DNA of 64,000 nt from Mycoavidus sp. HKI (lineage in GTDB: Bacteria; Pseudomonadota; Gammaproteobacteria; Burkholderiales; Burkholderiaceae): positions 2,190,890 through 2,254,889 of the forward strand of contig NZ_CP076444.2 of the NCBI RefSeq assembly GCF_020023735.2, written 5' to 3'. Positions 38,828 to 49,235 of the stretch are shown here, in pieces. Position 1 is the stretch's first letter, and each line of letters opens with the position of its first letter. Position numbers and translations under genes: made by a program. The notes beneath the pieces were generated by a model, which was given only the letters and a program-made list of their open reading frames with translations, did not search any database and was not told the origin of the DNA.

Positions 38828-39535
38828 TCAAGCAGCACAATTGGCATTGGCGGAGGGGCTCGCCGGGTTGTGCGCGGCAATATGGTGGGTTAACTGGTTA
38901 GCAAGCGTCTGTGCAACTTCGCGCCATTCGGCAACGACGCCTAAGCTAGCCATATCGACAATTTTCAAACCTGCGTAACCGCAAGGATTAATGTCATTAA
39001 AGGGTTGTAAATCCATCTTTACGTTTAAACTCACGCCGTGGTAACTACACCCTCGGCGGATTTTGAGTCCGAGCGCGGCAATTTTTGCGCCATGCAATGA
39101 GTCAGCATACCGTTCGGAAGATCCTGCGTAGTAAATACCCGGTGCGCCGGATTTACGCTCACCGACGATATTATACGCTGCCAGCGTATCAATCACCGCT
39201 TGCTCGATATAGGTGACCAATTCGCGCACCATTAACTGACGACGGCGCAGGTCGCACAACAGATACACTATCACCTGACCGGGGCCGTGATACGTAATTT
39301 GCCCGCCCCGATCAACCTGCACCAGTTCAATCTCTGGATTAGCCACCAGTAAATGGCTGGGCTTGCCGGCTTGCCCTAAAGTATAAACGGGGGGGTGCTC
39401 AACCAACCAAAGCTCATCTGGCGTGTCGCTCGTGCGCGTTTCAGTAAAGGCGCGCATTGCCTCAAAACTTATTTGGTACGGTTCAACGCCGCGCCATTGA
39501 AGGCAGATCTTTAACGCATCGGTAGATGTCGACAT
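38828..39535 (-). CDS. lipB: Lipoyl(octanoyl) transferase
   Basis: 235 residues. It transfers octanoyl from acyl carrier protein to lipoyl domains. Conserved [12 protein letters not shown], the lysine in [15 protein letters not shown] and the catalytic cysteine in [14 protein letters not shown] are all present. It lies upstream of lipA, and the pair makes protein-bound lipoate de novo. Confidence 0.95.
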   Translation of the reverse strand: MSTSTDALKICLQWRGVEPYQISFEAMRAFTETRTSDTPDELWLVEHPPVYTLGQAGKPSHLLVANPEIELVQVDRGGQITYHGPGQVIVYLLCDLRRRQLMVRELVTYIEQAVIDTLAAYNIVGERKSGAPGIYYAGSSERYADSLHGAKIAALGLKIRRGCSYHGVSLNVKMDLQPFNDINPCGYAGLKIVDMASLGVVAEWREVAQTLANQLTHHIAAHNPASPSANANCAA

Positions 39536-39565
39536 TTGTTTGGCCTCGCATTCGGCCCGCTGAAA

Positions 39566-39835
39566 CTAAAGAACAACTGATACCATCGGGTGCAAGCTCA
39601 ACGCGCGATAGATCTCGTCCAGCTGGTTACGATCACGCGCATGCACAATACACGTCAGGCCAATGTAGTTGCCATTACGCGAAGGACGCATTTCAATAGA
39701 CGCGCCATCAAAATCAGCGTCAAACTGTTTGAGCAATCGCAGTATCTCTTCAGCAAAGCCTGGCTGGGTTTTGCCTAGCACTTTAATCGGGAAATCGCAC
39801 GGGAAATCGATCAATGACTCATTCGCCGGGTTCAT
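39566..39835 (-). CDS. ybeD: DUF493 family protein (YbeD)
   Basis: 89 residues, ferredoxin-like regulatory fold seen between dacA/dat and lipB in many proteobacteria: DFPCDFPIKVLGK, RPSRNGNYIGLTCIVHA, and EIYRALSLHPMVSVVL at the C-terminus. Exact role unknown; the context suggests a link with lipoylation or envelope metabolism. Confidence 0.9.
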   Translation of the reverse strand: MNPANESLIDFPCDFPIKVLGKTQPGFAEEILRLLKQFDADFDGASIEMRPSRNGNYIGLTCIVHARDRNQLDEIYRALSLHPMVSVVL

Positions 39836-39860
39836 TCACGCATCCTTGGTTCATGAGCGA

Positions 39861-40799
39861 TTACTGCGCGGCCAAACGTTTGGCATCAATCTTGATGCCT
39901 TCATCGGCCGAGAGCGGTCTTTCTTTCATGCGCTGATAACCTGCATAAAGCGCTGCAAAAACAGGGCCAGGCCGACCATTGCCCACTGGACAGTCATCAA
40001 GCCGAGTGATCGGTAGAATTTCTCTGCTGGCCGAACTCATCATAATCTCATCGGCTGCACGCAACTCCGCCTCAGTAATGATCCGCGCTTCAAATGTAAT
40101 GCCCGCCTCAGCAGCCAGCTCTTCGAGCAGTCGATAACGGATCCCCTCCAAAATCAAATGATTAGACGGAGGAGCAAAAAGTCGGCCCGCTTTTACCACC
40201 CAAATATTAGATGATGAACCTTCGGTCAATTCTCCATTACGTAACTGGACAGTTTCAACCGCATTGTGTTCGGCCGCATATTGCGCCATTAACACATTGC
40301 CCAGTAGCGAGGTGGATTTAATATCGCAATGCAGCCAACGTGCATCTGGCGCCGTCACCGCTACTACGCCCTGCTCACGCGTTAGCGCACTAGGCGGTGT
40401 AAATGAATTGGCCATCATCAATACGGTTGGCGTACTGTGCGCTGGGAATACCTGCGCTCGAGCTGCAATTCCACGTGTTACCTGGATATAAATCAAACAA
40501 CTCGTGTCATTGGTGTGCCTACTCACATGAAGGGTAATCGCCTTTTCAATCAGTGTGCGCCAGCCAGCCTCATTAAACGGGTCGGTAATACGGACTTTTG
40601 CAAGGCTGCGGACAAGCCGCGCCAGATGCTGCTCTATCCGAAACGGCCGCCAAACGTTAAGGGCCGGATCAGAGACTCGATAGACGGGTATGACTTCATA
40701 TACGCCATCACCAAAAATAAAGCCTCGGTCCAGCACCGAAATACGCGCTTCTGACAAAGGCAACCATTCGCCATTTAGATAAACTGTTGAATCGTTCAT
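39861..40799 (-). CDS. dat: D-amino-acid / branched-chain class IV aminotransferase
   Basis: 312 residues from the ATG at 40799, with AAGG nine bases upstream; the longer frame begins with TTG at 40808. PLP fold-type IV: VLDRGFIFGDGVYEVIPVY, catalytic lysine in CDIKSTSLLGNVLMAQYAAE, and LTEGSSSNIWVV. Probably a D-alanine aminotransferase supplying D-amino acids for peptidoglycan, as suggested by its place between dacC and ybeD. Confidence 0.85.
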   Translation of the reverse strand: MNDSTVYLNGEWLPLSEARISVLDRGFIFGDGVYEVIPVYRVSDPALNVWRPFRIEQHLARLVRSLAKVRITDPFNEAGWRTLIEKAITLHVSRHTNDTSCLIYIQVTRGIAARAQVFPAHSTPTVLMMANSFTPPSALTREQGVVAVTAPDARWLHCDIKSTSLLGNVLMAQYAAEHNAVETVQLRNGELTEGSSSNIWVVKAGRLFAPPSNHLILEGIRYRLLEELAAEAGITFEARIITEAELRAADEIMMSSASREILPITRLDDCPVGNGRPGPVFAALYAGYQRMKERPLSADEGIKIDAKRLAAQ

Positions 40800-40817
40800 G
40801 CAATGCAACCTTATTTT

Positions 40818-42017
40818 TTATTTCTGCCACATTTTTAGCAACATTAACCAAGCAGTATCCCACCAGCGGCCAAAGAAGCCGGCTTCTTTGACTTCTTCCA
40901 GCGCTACCAGTGGAAAGGCCGCGATTTCTTTGTCATCCGCCATGACTTTCACCATGCCAACCGGTTGCCCATTCGCGATCGGCGCAATCAAAGGTGTATT
41001 TAAATGCGCAATCGGCTTAATCTTATCTCCCATACCGCGAGGTACAGTAATGAATTTATCAGACTTTACACCAACTTTGAGCGTATTAGCCGCGCCTTTA
41101 AAAAGCCGCGGCGTATCAACCGGCTGCGCCCCAGGGTAAAGCCGGACCATATCATAGGCCTGATAGCCGTAATTAAGCATCTTAAGGCTATCCTGCACCC
41201 GGTCTTGTTCTTTGCGCTCACCCATCATCACCGTGACTAAGCGCCGGTTTATCTCTGGCGTTTGCGGTAGCGGACGCTTGGCCGATGCCGCTAGACAAAA
41301 ACCCGCGGAGGTCGTGTGTCCTGTCTTCACGCCGTCAACCGTAGAGTCAAGCCATAACAATCGGTTCCGGTTAAATTGACGAATCTTATTGTAGGTAAAT
41401 TCCTTCAGGGCAAAAAGCGGGTAATACTCTGGAAAATCTTGAATCAAGCGGGCCGATAACAACGCCACATCACTTGCGGAGGTATAGTGCTGTGGATTAG
41501 GCAAACCATTCACATCGGCATAGTGCGTATGTTTCATGCCTAAGCGTTGAGCCGCCTGGTTCATCAAGGTCAAAAAATTGGCTTCGCTACCGCCAATTAA
41601 CTCCGCCAAGGCAATTACGGCATCATTGCCTGATTGCACCACCATCCCATGCACCAAATCGGAAACGGTGACCGGTTTATGCGCTTGAATAAACATCCGC
41701 GATTCATCCGGTTTAACGCGTCGCACCGCGTCACTCGGGGCGATACTTTGCTCCATGCCAATCTTTTTATCTTTAAGCGCCTCGAAAACCAGGTAAGCCG
41801 TCATTAATTTGGTTAACGACGCAGGCTCAACTTGCTCATCCGGATTGCTAGCAGCTAAAACCTGATTACTGGTTGCGTCCATTAATATCCATGAGCGCGC
41901 CAACACCGTAGGCGGCGGCACTTGCGCCTGCGCCAAAACAGAGGTTAAGGCCAAGCAAGCGCTTAACAGGGATAGAACCAAGTAGGAGAACGAAATCGGA
42001 AATCGCATAGTTTGCAT
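40818..42017 (-). CDS. dacC: D-alanyl-D-alanine carboxypeptidase (PBP5/6 family)
   Basis: About 400 residues. Signal peptide (SYLVLSLLSACLALTSVLAQAQ), then the penicillin-binding domain with SLTKL (SxxK), SGN and KTGHTT, and a C-terminal beta domain ending in an amphipathic anchor (WWDTAWLMLLKMWQK). It removes the terminal D-Ala from pentapeptides. The start is uncertain: ATGs at 42056, 42017 and 42008 are in frame, and the last two give the best signal peptide. Confidence 0.92.
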   Translation of the reverse strand: MQTMRFPISFSYLVLSLLSACLALTSVLAQAQVPPPTVLARSWILMDATSNQVLAASNPDEQVEPASLTKLMTAYLVFEALKDKKIGMEQSIAPSDAVRRVKPDESRMFIQAHKPVTVSDLVHGMVVQSGNDAVIALAELIGGSEANFLTLMNQAAQRLGMKHTHYADVNGLPNPQHYTSASDVALLSARLIQDFPEYYPLFALKEFTYNKIRQFNRNRLLWLDSTVDGVKTGHTTSAGFCLAASAKRPLPQTPEINRRLVTVMMGERKEQDRVQDSLKMLNYGYQAYDMVRLYPGAQPVDTPRLFKGAANTLKVGVKSDKFITVPRGMGDKIKPIAHLNTPLIAPIANGQPVGMVKVMADDKEIAAFPLVALEEVKEAGFFGRWWDTAWLMLLKMWQK

Positions 42018-42076
42018 AAAAATAAGGCTGAAAAGGGCTAGGAGAATACGCAACAACCGCTGGCTACAGCACTTTA

Positions 42077-42721
42077 CTATACGCGCCAGTTCTCCACAAT
42101 AATTCGCTTAAGGAGATGAAGCTTGCGATGAAAGAAATGATCCGCACCTGGAATAACAGTCACCGGCAATTCCTGCGGACGCGCCCAATCAAAGACCTCC
42201 GTCAATGGAATCGTCTCATCTTGTTCGCCATGAATGACAATCGTATCTTCCGGTACGGGTGCTACCGCCCAACGGCCGGCTGCTGTGCCAACAAAAACCA
42301 GCCGCTGCACGCTGATATTATTTTGCGCTAAACGTTGTGCAAGATGCGACAACACAAAGGTGCCAAATGAAAACCCCGCCAGCACCAGTGGGCTATCAGC
42401 ACAAAGTGGCTGCGCCCGAAGATGCTCAAGCACCGCCAATAAATCATCTTGCTCGCCGTTACCCTGGTCATGCTCGCCTGCCGTTTGACCCACCCCACGA
42501 AAATTTGAGCGAACCGCAACGTAGCCAAGCTGCATAAACGTGCGCGCGAGCGTATGAGCGACCTTATTATCCATTGTGCCACCCAGTAATGGGTGCGGAT
42601 GCGCAATCAGGGCGATACCACGCGCCGGGGCATTTTGTTCAATCGCCTCTGCTGGCCAATCGACAGCTATTTCGATTTTGCCAATTGGCCCATCGATTAA
42701 ATATTTTTTTGGGTCCGCCAT
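42077..42721 (-). CDS. Alpha/beta hydrolase, unknown substrate
   Basis: 214 residues with LIAHPHPLLGGTMDNK, SNFRGVGQTAGEHDQG, the nucleophile elbow GFSFGTF, and the late histidine in IPGADHFFHRKLH, so the Ser-Asp-His triad is complete. It belongs to a small hydrolase family common in beta-proteobacteria and often near dacC. Substrate not deducible. Confidence 0.82.
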   Translation of the reverse strand: MADPKKYLIDGPIGKIEIAVDWPAEAIEQNAPARGIALIAHPHPLLGGTMDNKVAHTLARTFMQLGYVAVRSNFRGVGQTAGEHDQGNGEQDDLLAVLEHLRAQPLCADSPLVLAGFSFGTFVLSHLAQRLAQNNISVQRLVFVGTAAGRWAVAPVPEDTIVIHGEQDETIPLTEVFDWARPQELPVTVIPGADHFFHRKLHLLKRIIVENWRV

Positions 42722-42800
42722 TTTTTAATTTAAATACCTCAATTAATCACTACTTAAAACTATCCCGCTCTCTTTTGTAAGATCCCAGAGAATTCCCGGG

Positions 42801-43115
42801 CTAAATCAACAAACGTTCAACGACCTTGCCGCCGACCAGATGCGAATCAATAATTTCATCGATATCAGCCTCATCCACATAGGTATACCAAATGCCTTGC
42901 GGATACACAACTATCACCGGACCTTGTTCGCAGCGATCAAGGCAACCCGCTTTATTAATGCGAATCTGCGCCGGCCCACTTAAGCCTAGTTCGCGCACTC
43001 TTTTTTTTGCGTATTCCTGCATCCGCTGCGCATCGCAATTTGCGCAAGAAGCGCGGGTATTGTTAGCGCGCTGATTTAAGCAGAAAAAAACATGGTGTTG
43101 ATAAAAATGATTCAT
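42801..43115 (-). CDS. Thioredoxin-like [2Fe-2S] ferredoxin
   Basis: 104 residues with cluster ligands in CANCDAQRM and AGCLDRCEQGPV and the conserved VVYPQGIWYTYVDEADI. Its ATG overlaps the ntrX-like stop by one base (TAATG). Electron partner unknown. Confidence 0.88.
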   Translation of the reverse strand: MNHFYQHHVFFCLNQRANNTRASCANCDAQRMQEYAKKRVRELGLSGPAQIRINKAGCLDRCEQGPVIVVYPQGIWYTYVDEADIDEIIDSHLVGGKVVERLLI

Positions 43116-43825
43116 TATTCAGCTCGATTTTTACATAACTCTATGCCTAATTGCTTCAGTTTCCGGTAAAGATGGGTCCGTTCAAGCCCAGCCCGCTCGG
43201 CAATCCGCGTCATGCTGCCATTGGCTTGCCTTAGGTGGTATTCAAAATAGGCGCGCTCAAAGGCATCGCGCGCGTCGCGCAGTGGCAGTTTAAGAGAAAT
43301 GGTCACGCACTCGCTCGATGACGCGATGGTAGGGTCTGCCGCGCAATGGCTGGCCATTGACAACGCTACTGTCCCCATTGACGACGAGGCCATTAACTCT
43401 GACTCGGGCTGGACGATTGGCCTTAGGGTGAGTTGGGCATTCGCTTGCGCATTCATCTCCGTTCCTCGCATCAGCCCCTGCCTCACTGCCTGTAATAACT
43501 TTTGCAAAGCGATCGGCTTTTCAAGAAAATCAAGCGCGCCAATTCGAGTGGCCTCAACCGCTGTATCAATTGTTGCATGCCCAGACATCATGATCACCGG
43601 CATCGTTAGGCGGCCCTGTGCCGCCCATTCTTTTAACAATGTAATACCATCGGTATCTGGCATCCAAATATCCAGCAAAACCAAGTCCGGCACTTGACGC
43701 ATGCAATAAGCACGCGCCTCTTGCGCATTCTCAGCTACATCCACCACATGACCTTCATCGTTCAGAATTTCCGAGAGAAGCTCTCGGATACCCATTTCAT
43801 CATCTACCACTAAAATGGTTGTCAT
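43115..43825 (-). CDS. NtrX-like response regulator without an AAA+ domain
   Basis: 236 residues. Receiver domain (1-120) with phospho-acceptor Asp52 in LVLLDIWMPDTDG, Thr/Ala and Lys (FLEKPI) switch residues, then a 55-residue linker and a Fis-type helix-turn-helix (MTRIAERAGLERTHLYRKLK). NtrX normally carries a sigma-54-interacting ATPase between these; it is absent here. The preceding kinase gene stops directly before its ATG. Confidence 0.88.
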   Translation of the reverse strand: MTTILVVDDEMGIRELLSEILNDEGHVVDVAENAQEARAYCMRQVPDLVLLDIWMPDTDGITLLKEWAAQGRLTMPVIMMSGHATIDTAVEATRIGALDFLEKPIALQKLLQAVRQGLMRGTEMNAQANAQLTLRPIVQPESELMASSSMGTVALSMASHCAADPTIASSSECVTISLKLPLRDARDAFERAYFEYHLRQANGSMTRIAERAGLERTHLYRKLKQLGIELCKNRAE

Positions 43826-46225
43826 TTACACTACCTTTGTCCGCTGTCTCGCTATCTGCTCGATTTTGCTTGAAATTAACTTCCCTGTATGCAGCCCTAA
43901 CTCGCTATCTGCCAATTGAAGAAAAAGAATCGAAACTTGCGCACCGCTGACTCCTGTACTCGTCCCATCCACCGGCGGACGGTTACGAATATCAATGCTA
44001 GCAGCATGCTCATCAATAATTTTTTTAACCGTGGCAAGACCTAAGCCTGTACCTTTGGCCTTGCTCGTCACGTAAGGTTCAAAAGCGCGCGTGAGAATCC
44101 GTGCCGAAAAGCCGGGGCCGTTATCCGTTACGGTTAACCTCACCGCTGAGCCGCTCTTACCAGGCATATCTGGATGCTCGTATTCTACTGCTTTTGCCTC
44201 AATCAGCACACTTGGCGAAGAGACCTCAGCCACGGCATCTTGCGCATTTTGCAGCAAATTATGAATCACTTGGCGCAATTGGGTTGGATCGCCACGAATC
44301 ATCGGCAGCGCAGCCAAATCGACTTGGATCGGACTTTTATCTTCGCCAACGCCATAAAGTGCCAGGACCTCGGTGATCAAATCATTTAATTGCAGATCGT
44401 GCAAAACTGTCGGCGGCATACGCGCATATTCTCGAAAATCATCAACCATCTGCTTCATCGCAGCAACCTGGTTAACAATCGTCACAGAGCCTCGCCGCAA
44501 GACCTCTGCGTCAGCGGGCGCAAGCTTGTCGGCTAACTTCATTTGCAGCCGCTCGGCCGAGAGTTGAATCGGCGTTAGCGGGTTTTTGATCTCATGCGCC
44601 AAGCGGCGCGCAACCTCACCCCAAGCAACCGAACGCTGCGCAGAAATAATATCTGAAATATCATCAAAGACAACCACATAACCCGCTATCACCGTATTTT
44701 TAGGATGCATGGCTTCACCCGCCTCAATTGCCGGCAACAACAAACGCGTCCCCCGCACCAGCAAGGTGAGAGGGTCCCCTTCGCCTTGGACATGCACTTC
44801 AAATTGTTGCTGCCAATGCCCCGTATCACCACTCTCAGCTGTCGCCAGGGCAACATCTCGTACCGCAAAAGCCTTGCGTACCATCGAAGCAAAACCGGCC
44901 AACACAGCAATGTCTTCAAGCAGACAATTTAAGTGCCCCTGAAACGGTTGATGGAAAATCCGCTCAGCCCCAATATTAGCAATCGTGAGCCGAAATTTTC
45001 GATCAAATACGAAGACCCCCGCCGTTAAATTCGCCAAGACACTTTCAAGGTATGCTTTGGAATTTTCCAGGGCAATCCGATTCCGCTCAACGGCTACGCG
45101 CGCCTCCGATAGCTGTCGGGTCATCACATTAAATGACTGCATCAAAAAACCAAGCTCGTCATTCGTGTTGATTTCATGTTTTTGCGTATAGTCGCCTCGC
45201 GCTACTTCAAGCGTGCCTTGAGCCAACAAGAAAAGGGGGCGCGCCAGTTGATTGCCCAACCCCAGAGCGAGCACCATGGCAATAAAAGTTGCCAAAAAGA
45301 GGGCCAACGTTAGAGTACCGATGTACATTTTACGCAAGCCGGTGCGGCCCAATGCTTTTTCTTGGTAATCACGCCAAGCGCGTTGAATATCCGCCGCGTG
45401 ACGCGCCAATTGCGGTTGGACTGAGCGGGTTAATTGCAAAAAGCGCTCGTCTTGACGCGCTAAAGTTTTGTAACCCGCGGGTATGCGCACCACTACGCGC
45501 AAACGTAAGACCCCTTTCTCGCTCTCAATAGGCTTACTCGTATGTTCCGCTTCAAGCTCGCCCTCGAGCCCAGCATAACCGGTGGTGCGCGCTTGGCGCA
45601 ACATCATAGGGGTGGGCAGATCATCCGGCACAAGGGCCGTAAAGCTGGGGGAAGCTTGCGCCACCACACGGCCGGCCGAAGATACGACCGTTGCTTCGTG
45701 CACCCCAAATTGCTCACGCAAGCGCAATAAGGTCAGCGTCAAATTCGCTTCATCGGCGGTGGCGAGTTGGTTCGCGATCAAGCGGCCGCTATTTTGCAGA
45801 TCCGCTAGTGAGTTATCGAGTAAGCCCCGACCAAGGTCAAGCCCAGAAGCCAGGGCTTTTTCAACATTTAAGTCAAACCATGATTCAATACTGCGTGAAA
45901 CAAATTGCAGCGAGACCAAATAGATAATGCCACCCGGCAGGACCCCAACCAAGGCAAAAAATACGGCTAGTTTTGCTAACAGCCGGGTACCAAATTTACC
46001 CTGGCGTAAACGAGCGATAATAATCCATATTAAGCCGCCGACAATCAACATGAAAATTAACGCAATCGCAACGTTGGCCGCATATAACCACGAATAATAA
46101 CGATCAAAAAATTCCGTATTGGCGCTGGCTAGCGCCAACAATACAAGCAGCAATAATGCTAGAACGGCGATCGTTGTGAGCAACGAGCGAACAATAAAAC
46201 GCGTGAAAGCCGTCTTATTTGGCAT
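43826..46225 (-). CDS. NtrY-like membrane sensor histidine kinase
   Basis: 799 residues. N-terminal membrane segments with a periplasmic loop, a HAMP domain (about 330-385, LARPLFLLAQGTLEVARGDY), a PAS domain (LANLTAGVFVFDRKFRLTIAN), the phosphoacceptor histidine in ARRLAHEIKNPLTPIQLSAE, and an ATPase domain (NLLQNAQDAV, TVTDNGPGF, GTGLGLATVKKI). It pairs with the downstream regulator. It overlaps the DUF4390 gene upstream by 11 bp. Confidence 0.92.
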   Translation of the reverse strand: MPNKTAFTRFIVRSLLTTIAVLALLLLVLLALASANTEFFDRYYSWLYAANVAIALIFMLIVGGLIWIIIARLRQGKFGTRLLAKLAVFFALVGVLPGGIIYLVSLQFVSRSIESWFDLNVEKALASGLDLGRGLLDNSLADLQNSGRLIANQLATADEANLTLTLLRLREQFGVHEATVVSSAGRVVAQASPSFTALVPDDLPTPMMLRQARTTGYAGLEGELEAEHTSKPIESEKGVLRLRVVVRIPAGYKTLARQDERFLQLTRSVQPQLARHAADIQRAWRDYQEKALGRTGLRKMYIGTLTLALFLATFIAMVLALGLGNQLARPLFLLAQGTLEVARGDYTQKHEINTNDELGFLMQSFNVMTRQLSEARVAVERNRIALENSKAYLESVLANLTAGVFVFDRKFRLTIANIGAERIFHQPFQGHLNCLLEDIAVLAGFASMVRKAFAVRDVALATAESGDTGHWQQQFEVHVQGEGDPLTLLVRGTRLLLPAIEAGEAMHPKNTVIAGYVVVFDDISDIISAQRSVAWGEVARRLAHEIKNPLTPIQLSAERLQMKLADKLAPADAEVLRRGSVTIVNQVAAMKQMVDDFREYARMPPTVLHDLQLNDLITEVLALYGVGEDKSPIQVDLAALPMIRGDPTQLRQVIHNLLQNAQDAVAEVSSPSVLIEAKAVEYEHPDMPGKSGSAVRLTVTDNGPGFSARILTRAFEPYVTSKAKGTGLGLATVKKIIDEHAASIDIRNRPPVDGTSTGVSGAQVSILFLQLADSELGLHTGKLISSKIEQIARQRTKVV

Positions 46226-46799
46226 GTTGATTCACCACAAAAGCAAAGCGCTTCCAATCGGAAGAAAGTTTCCAGTCACGATTGTTCACTGCATCAATTT
46301 GAAATGGCTTAGGCATAAGGGCAGTATCGAGCTGCATGCGCACCGATGCTGTGTAAACATATCCCGGCGTGACTGCCGCACGGTCGATGGTATGCCATAC
46401 ACTGACATGTTTAATGACTTTAAGGGCATCCGAAAGCGTTGGGAAACCGAGTTGCAAACCACCGCTTGAGAGTCGATATTGGCGGGTGAGGGGTTGGTAG
46501 GAAAGCCGTATACTTTGTGAAGTACTCACAGCTTGTTCGTCAAACCAATACCAGCGCGCTCGCGTTAATTCAAAACCAGTGGTGAAATAAAGCGGTATTC
46601 CCCGGTTGATCGCATCTTCAAGGCTACGGCTTAAAACAAAATCAAAACGCGCATCAAGCGCCCAGCCGGCGCTATCGGCCTCCAGCGAGGCACGCTGCAC
46701 ATAGATCGTATTCGCTTGTGCGAAAGCGACTGTAAGGCCAGGCCAGATAAGCCAGATAGCAACTATCCGCTTGCATAGAAAAAGGCGTAAATCAATCAC
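46215..46799 (-). CDS. DUF4390 domain-containing exported protein
   Basis: 194 residues with an N-terminal signal segment (IWLIWPGLTVAFAQA) and the DUF4390 features (LDARFDFVLSRSLEDAINRGIPLYF, RWYWFDE, LSYQPLTRQYRLS). Conserved between rsmB and ntrY in Burkholderiales; probably an extracytoplasmic accessory of the sensor kinase. It overlaps the rsmB stop by 4 bp. Confidence 0.85.
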   Translation of the reverse strand: MIDLRLFLCKRIVAIWLIWPGLTVAFAQANTIYVQRASLEADSAGWALDARFDFVLSRSLEDAINRGIPLYFTTGFELTRARWYWFDEQAVSTSQSIRLSYQPLTRQYRLSSGGLQLGFPTLSDALKVIKHVSVWHTIDRAAVTPGYVYTASVRMQLDTALMPKPFQIDAVNNRDWKLSSDWKRFAFVVNQHAK

Positions 46800-48106
46800 T
46801 GTTTACGAAAACGTGCATAAAAGAATCCGTCATGGTCATCCGTATTTGAGTCGCTGCCCGGCAGGGTAGTTGATGGCAGAAGCTGGCCCGGAGCAGTTAA
46901 TCGTACCGCATCTTGTTGCTTACTTTCAAACCATTGCGCTTGGAGCTCGCCTTCTGTCGGAAAAATAGAACAGGTAGCATAGAGTAATTCACCGCCGGTT
47001 TTCAGCAATGGCCAGAGTGCCGCTAAAATGCGGCGCTGTTCGTTGGCCAGCGCCGTCAAATCAGTTGAACGCCTAAGCCAACGGATGTCCGGATGGCGAC
47101 GCACAATGCCCGAGGCAGAACAAGGGGCATCAATTAGCACTCGATCAAATAATTGCCCATGCCACCATTCCTTGGGAGTGCCTGCGTCACCGATGCACAC
47201 CGTTGCAGTTAATCGCAAACGATTCAGGTTTTCATTAATACGCTGTGCACGCGCCTGATCCGCCTCCAGTGCCACTAAATCTATATCCGCTAATTCAAGC
47301 AAATGCCCCGTCTTACCGCCAGGAGCTGCGCACGCATCGAGTACACGCATACCATTATGCACCTCAAGGAGCGCAGCTGCCCGCTGTGCGCTAGCATCTT
47401 GCACCGAAACCACGCCTTGCATAAAGCCAGGCACCCGCTCAACGGGTAATGCGCGCAATAGTCGCACCGCGCTGGGACCAGCCGCTACCGCTGGGATATT
47501 TGCCGCATGCAAGACCTCAAGATACGCAGCAACTGTCGAACGGCGCTGATTGACGCGTAAAGTCATGGGCGCATGCGTATTGCCAGTTAACAAAATATTT
47601 TGCCAAGCAGCTGGCCAGGCGGCACGCACTTGATCAATCCACCAGAGCGGATAATTCCAGCGGGCGACCGGGTTACTCATGATTTGCGCAAGTAAGGTAT
47701 CGCGTGAGCGCAGAAAATTACGTAATACCGCATTCACCAGCCCCTTCATTGGACGCGCGTCGCGTTGCGTGCTCACTGCGTGAACGGCCTGATCCACCAC
47801 AATGAAAGGCGCATAAGCGGCATCTTCAGGCTCATCGCTTAGCAAAGCCAAGGCACAAGTCAGCAGATTTGCCACCGGCGCCGCAGGCGGTTTACGCACC
47901 AGCGTAGCCACCAATGCATCCGCCCGACCTAAGGCGCGTAACGTGCGGTAGGCAATATCCTGAATTGCCCCGCGGGCCGCAGGAACCTCAATCGTTGCAA
48001 ATAACGCCGCAAGCGCTGCCGGCAATGCCGTCCCAGCGCGCACAGCAGCAAGCGCGCGGGCCGCATGATTGAGGGCAAAAGCAAGGGAATCTGGAGCAAG
48101 CTGCAT
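46796..48106 (-). CDS. rsmB: 16S rRNA (cytosine967-C5)-methyltransferase
   Basis: 436 residues. N-terminal NusB-like domain, then an RsmB/Sun methyltransferase domain with SAM loop APGGKTGHLLELA, catalytic cysteines in DAPCSASGIVRRHPDIRW and YATCSIFPTEGE. Second member of the fmt-rsmB leftward block. Confidence 0.94.
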   Translation of the reverse strand: MQLAPDSLAFALNHAARALAAVRAGTALPAALAALFATIEVPAARGAIQDIAYRTLRALGRADALVATLVRKPPAAPVANLLTCALALLSDEPEDAAYAPFIVVDQAVHAVSTQRDARPMKGLVNAVLRNFLRSRDTLLAQIMSNPVARWNYPLWWIDQVRAAWPAAWQNILLTGNTHAPMTLRVNQRRSTVAAYLEVLHAANIPAVAAGPSAVRLLRALPVERVPGFMQGVVSVQDASAQRAAALLEVHNGMRVLDACAAPGGKTGHLLELADIDLVALEADQARAQRINENLNRLRLTATVCIGDAGTPKEWWHGQLFDRVLIDAPCSASGIVRRHPDIRWLRRSTDLTALANEQRRILAALWPLLKTGGELLYATCSIFPTEGELQAQWFESKQQDAVRLTAPGQLLPSTTLPGSDSNTDDHDGFFYARFRKQ

Positions 48107-48205
48107 AAAAAATAAAGATAGACCGTATTGTGGGTATTAAATGGGTGTGTTATTGGTTCAAATTAGTGGTCGCGGCGTTTGTTATGAGTTGCAATGATTG
48201 CCCCC

Positions 48206-49177
48206 TCAAACCACAAAACGCTGCCCTTCTCGCAACGTAAAACCCTTTAGAAATTCACCTACCGGAAGCCTTTTCCCACCTGGCTTTTGCCACTGCGTCA
48301 CACGCAGCGCATCAGCGCCACACGCAATCGTCACCGCATTGGCTGTAATTTCAATGATTTCTCCCGGCATCGCCACTTTGTGTGCGGCAACAGGCGCTGC
48401 TTCCCATATTTTAAGTGGTTCGTCATCAAGCATGGCAAACGTGCCTGGGAACGGGTCAAAAGCACGCACCTGACAAGCAAGCCTCTTAGCTGGCAGCTGC
48501 CAATTAAGCCTCGCCTCGTGTTTGCTGATCTTTTGCGCATAAGTTACGCCCTCAACAGGTTGCGGTGTTGCGAGTAACTTACCTTGCTCGGCCAGTAGGC
48601 GTAACTCTTCAACGATGAGTTGCGCACCTAATGACGCCAATTTGTCATGCAAGGTTGCTGCCGTATCTGCGGGTGAAATGGGTATTTGCGCACGACTTAA
48701 CATAGGCCCCGTATCAAGCCCCGCATCCATTTGCATTAGTGTAATGCCGGTTTGCGTGTCACCCGCGGCAAGTGCGCGTTGGATTGGCGCCGCCCCACGC
48801 CAGCGCGGGAGCAAAGAAGCATGAGCATTGAGACAACCGTGCCGAGCAATATCGAGCACTGTTTGCGGCAGCAGCAAGCCATATGCCGCAACCACCATGA
48901 CCTCATGCGGGATTGAATGCAAACGATCCAATGCAGCCGCCGCTTCAAGCGGAAATTTACCATCCGTGCGTAGTGATGCCGGTTGGATAACGGCCAAGCC
49001 TTGTTCAAGGGCAAACTGCTTAACCGGGCTGGCCGTGAGCTTCATGCCACGGCCCGCTGGCCGATCAGGCTGCGTCAGTACAAGCGGTACCGCAAAACCT
49101 GCCGCATGAATAGCCGCGAGGATCGTCGCAGCAAATGCCGGCGTACCGGCAAAAATCACTTTTAAATTCTGAGACAT
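48206..49177 (-). CDS. fmt: Methionyl-tRNA formyltransferase
   Basis: 323 residues. Formylates initiator Met-tRNA. It contains [15 protein letters not shown], the catalytic [32 protein letters not shown] and a C-terminal OB domain. In many genomes it directly follows def; here htpX and a glycosyltransferase gene lie between the two. Confidence 0.95.
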   Translation of the reverse strand: MSQNLKVIFAGTPAFAATILAAIHAAGFAVPLVLTQPDRPAGRGMKLTASPVKQFALEQGLAVIQPASLRTDGKFPLEAAAALDRLHSIPHEVMVVAAYGLLLPQTVLDIARHGCLNAHASLLPRWRGAAPIQRALAAGDTQTGITLMQMDAGLDTGPMLSRAQIPISPADTAATLHDKLASLGAQLIVEELRLLAEQGKLLATPQPVEGVTYAQKISKHEARLNWQLPAKRLACQVRAFDPFPGTFAMLDDEPLKIWEAAPVAAHKVAMPGEIIEITANAVTIACGADALRVTQWQKPGGKRLPVGEFLKGFTLREGQRFVV

Positions 49178-49235
49178 GAAAACAGCGCCTTTAGAGGTTC
49201 ACACGATGATAAGCGCTGACCGCTACGAATACCGC

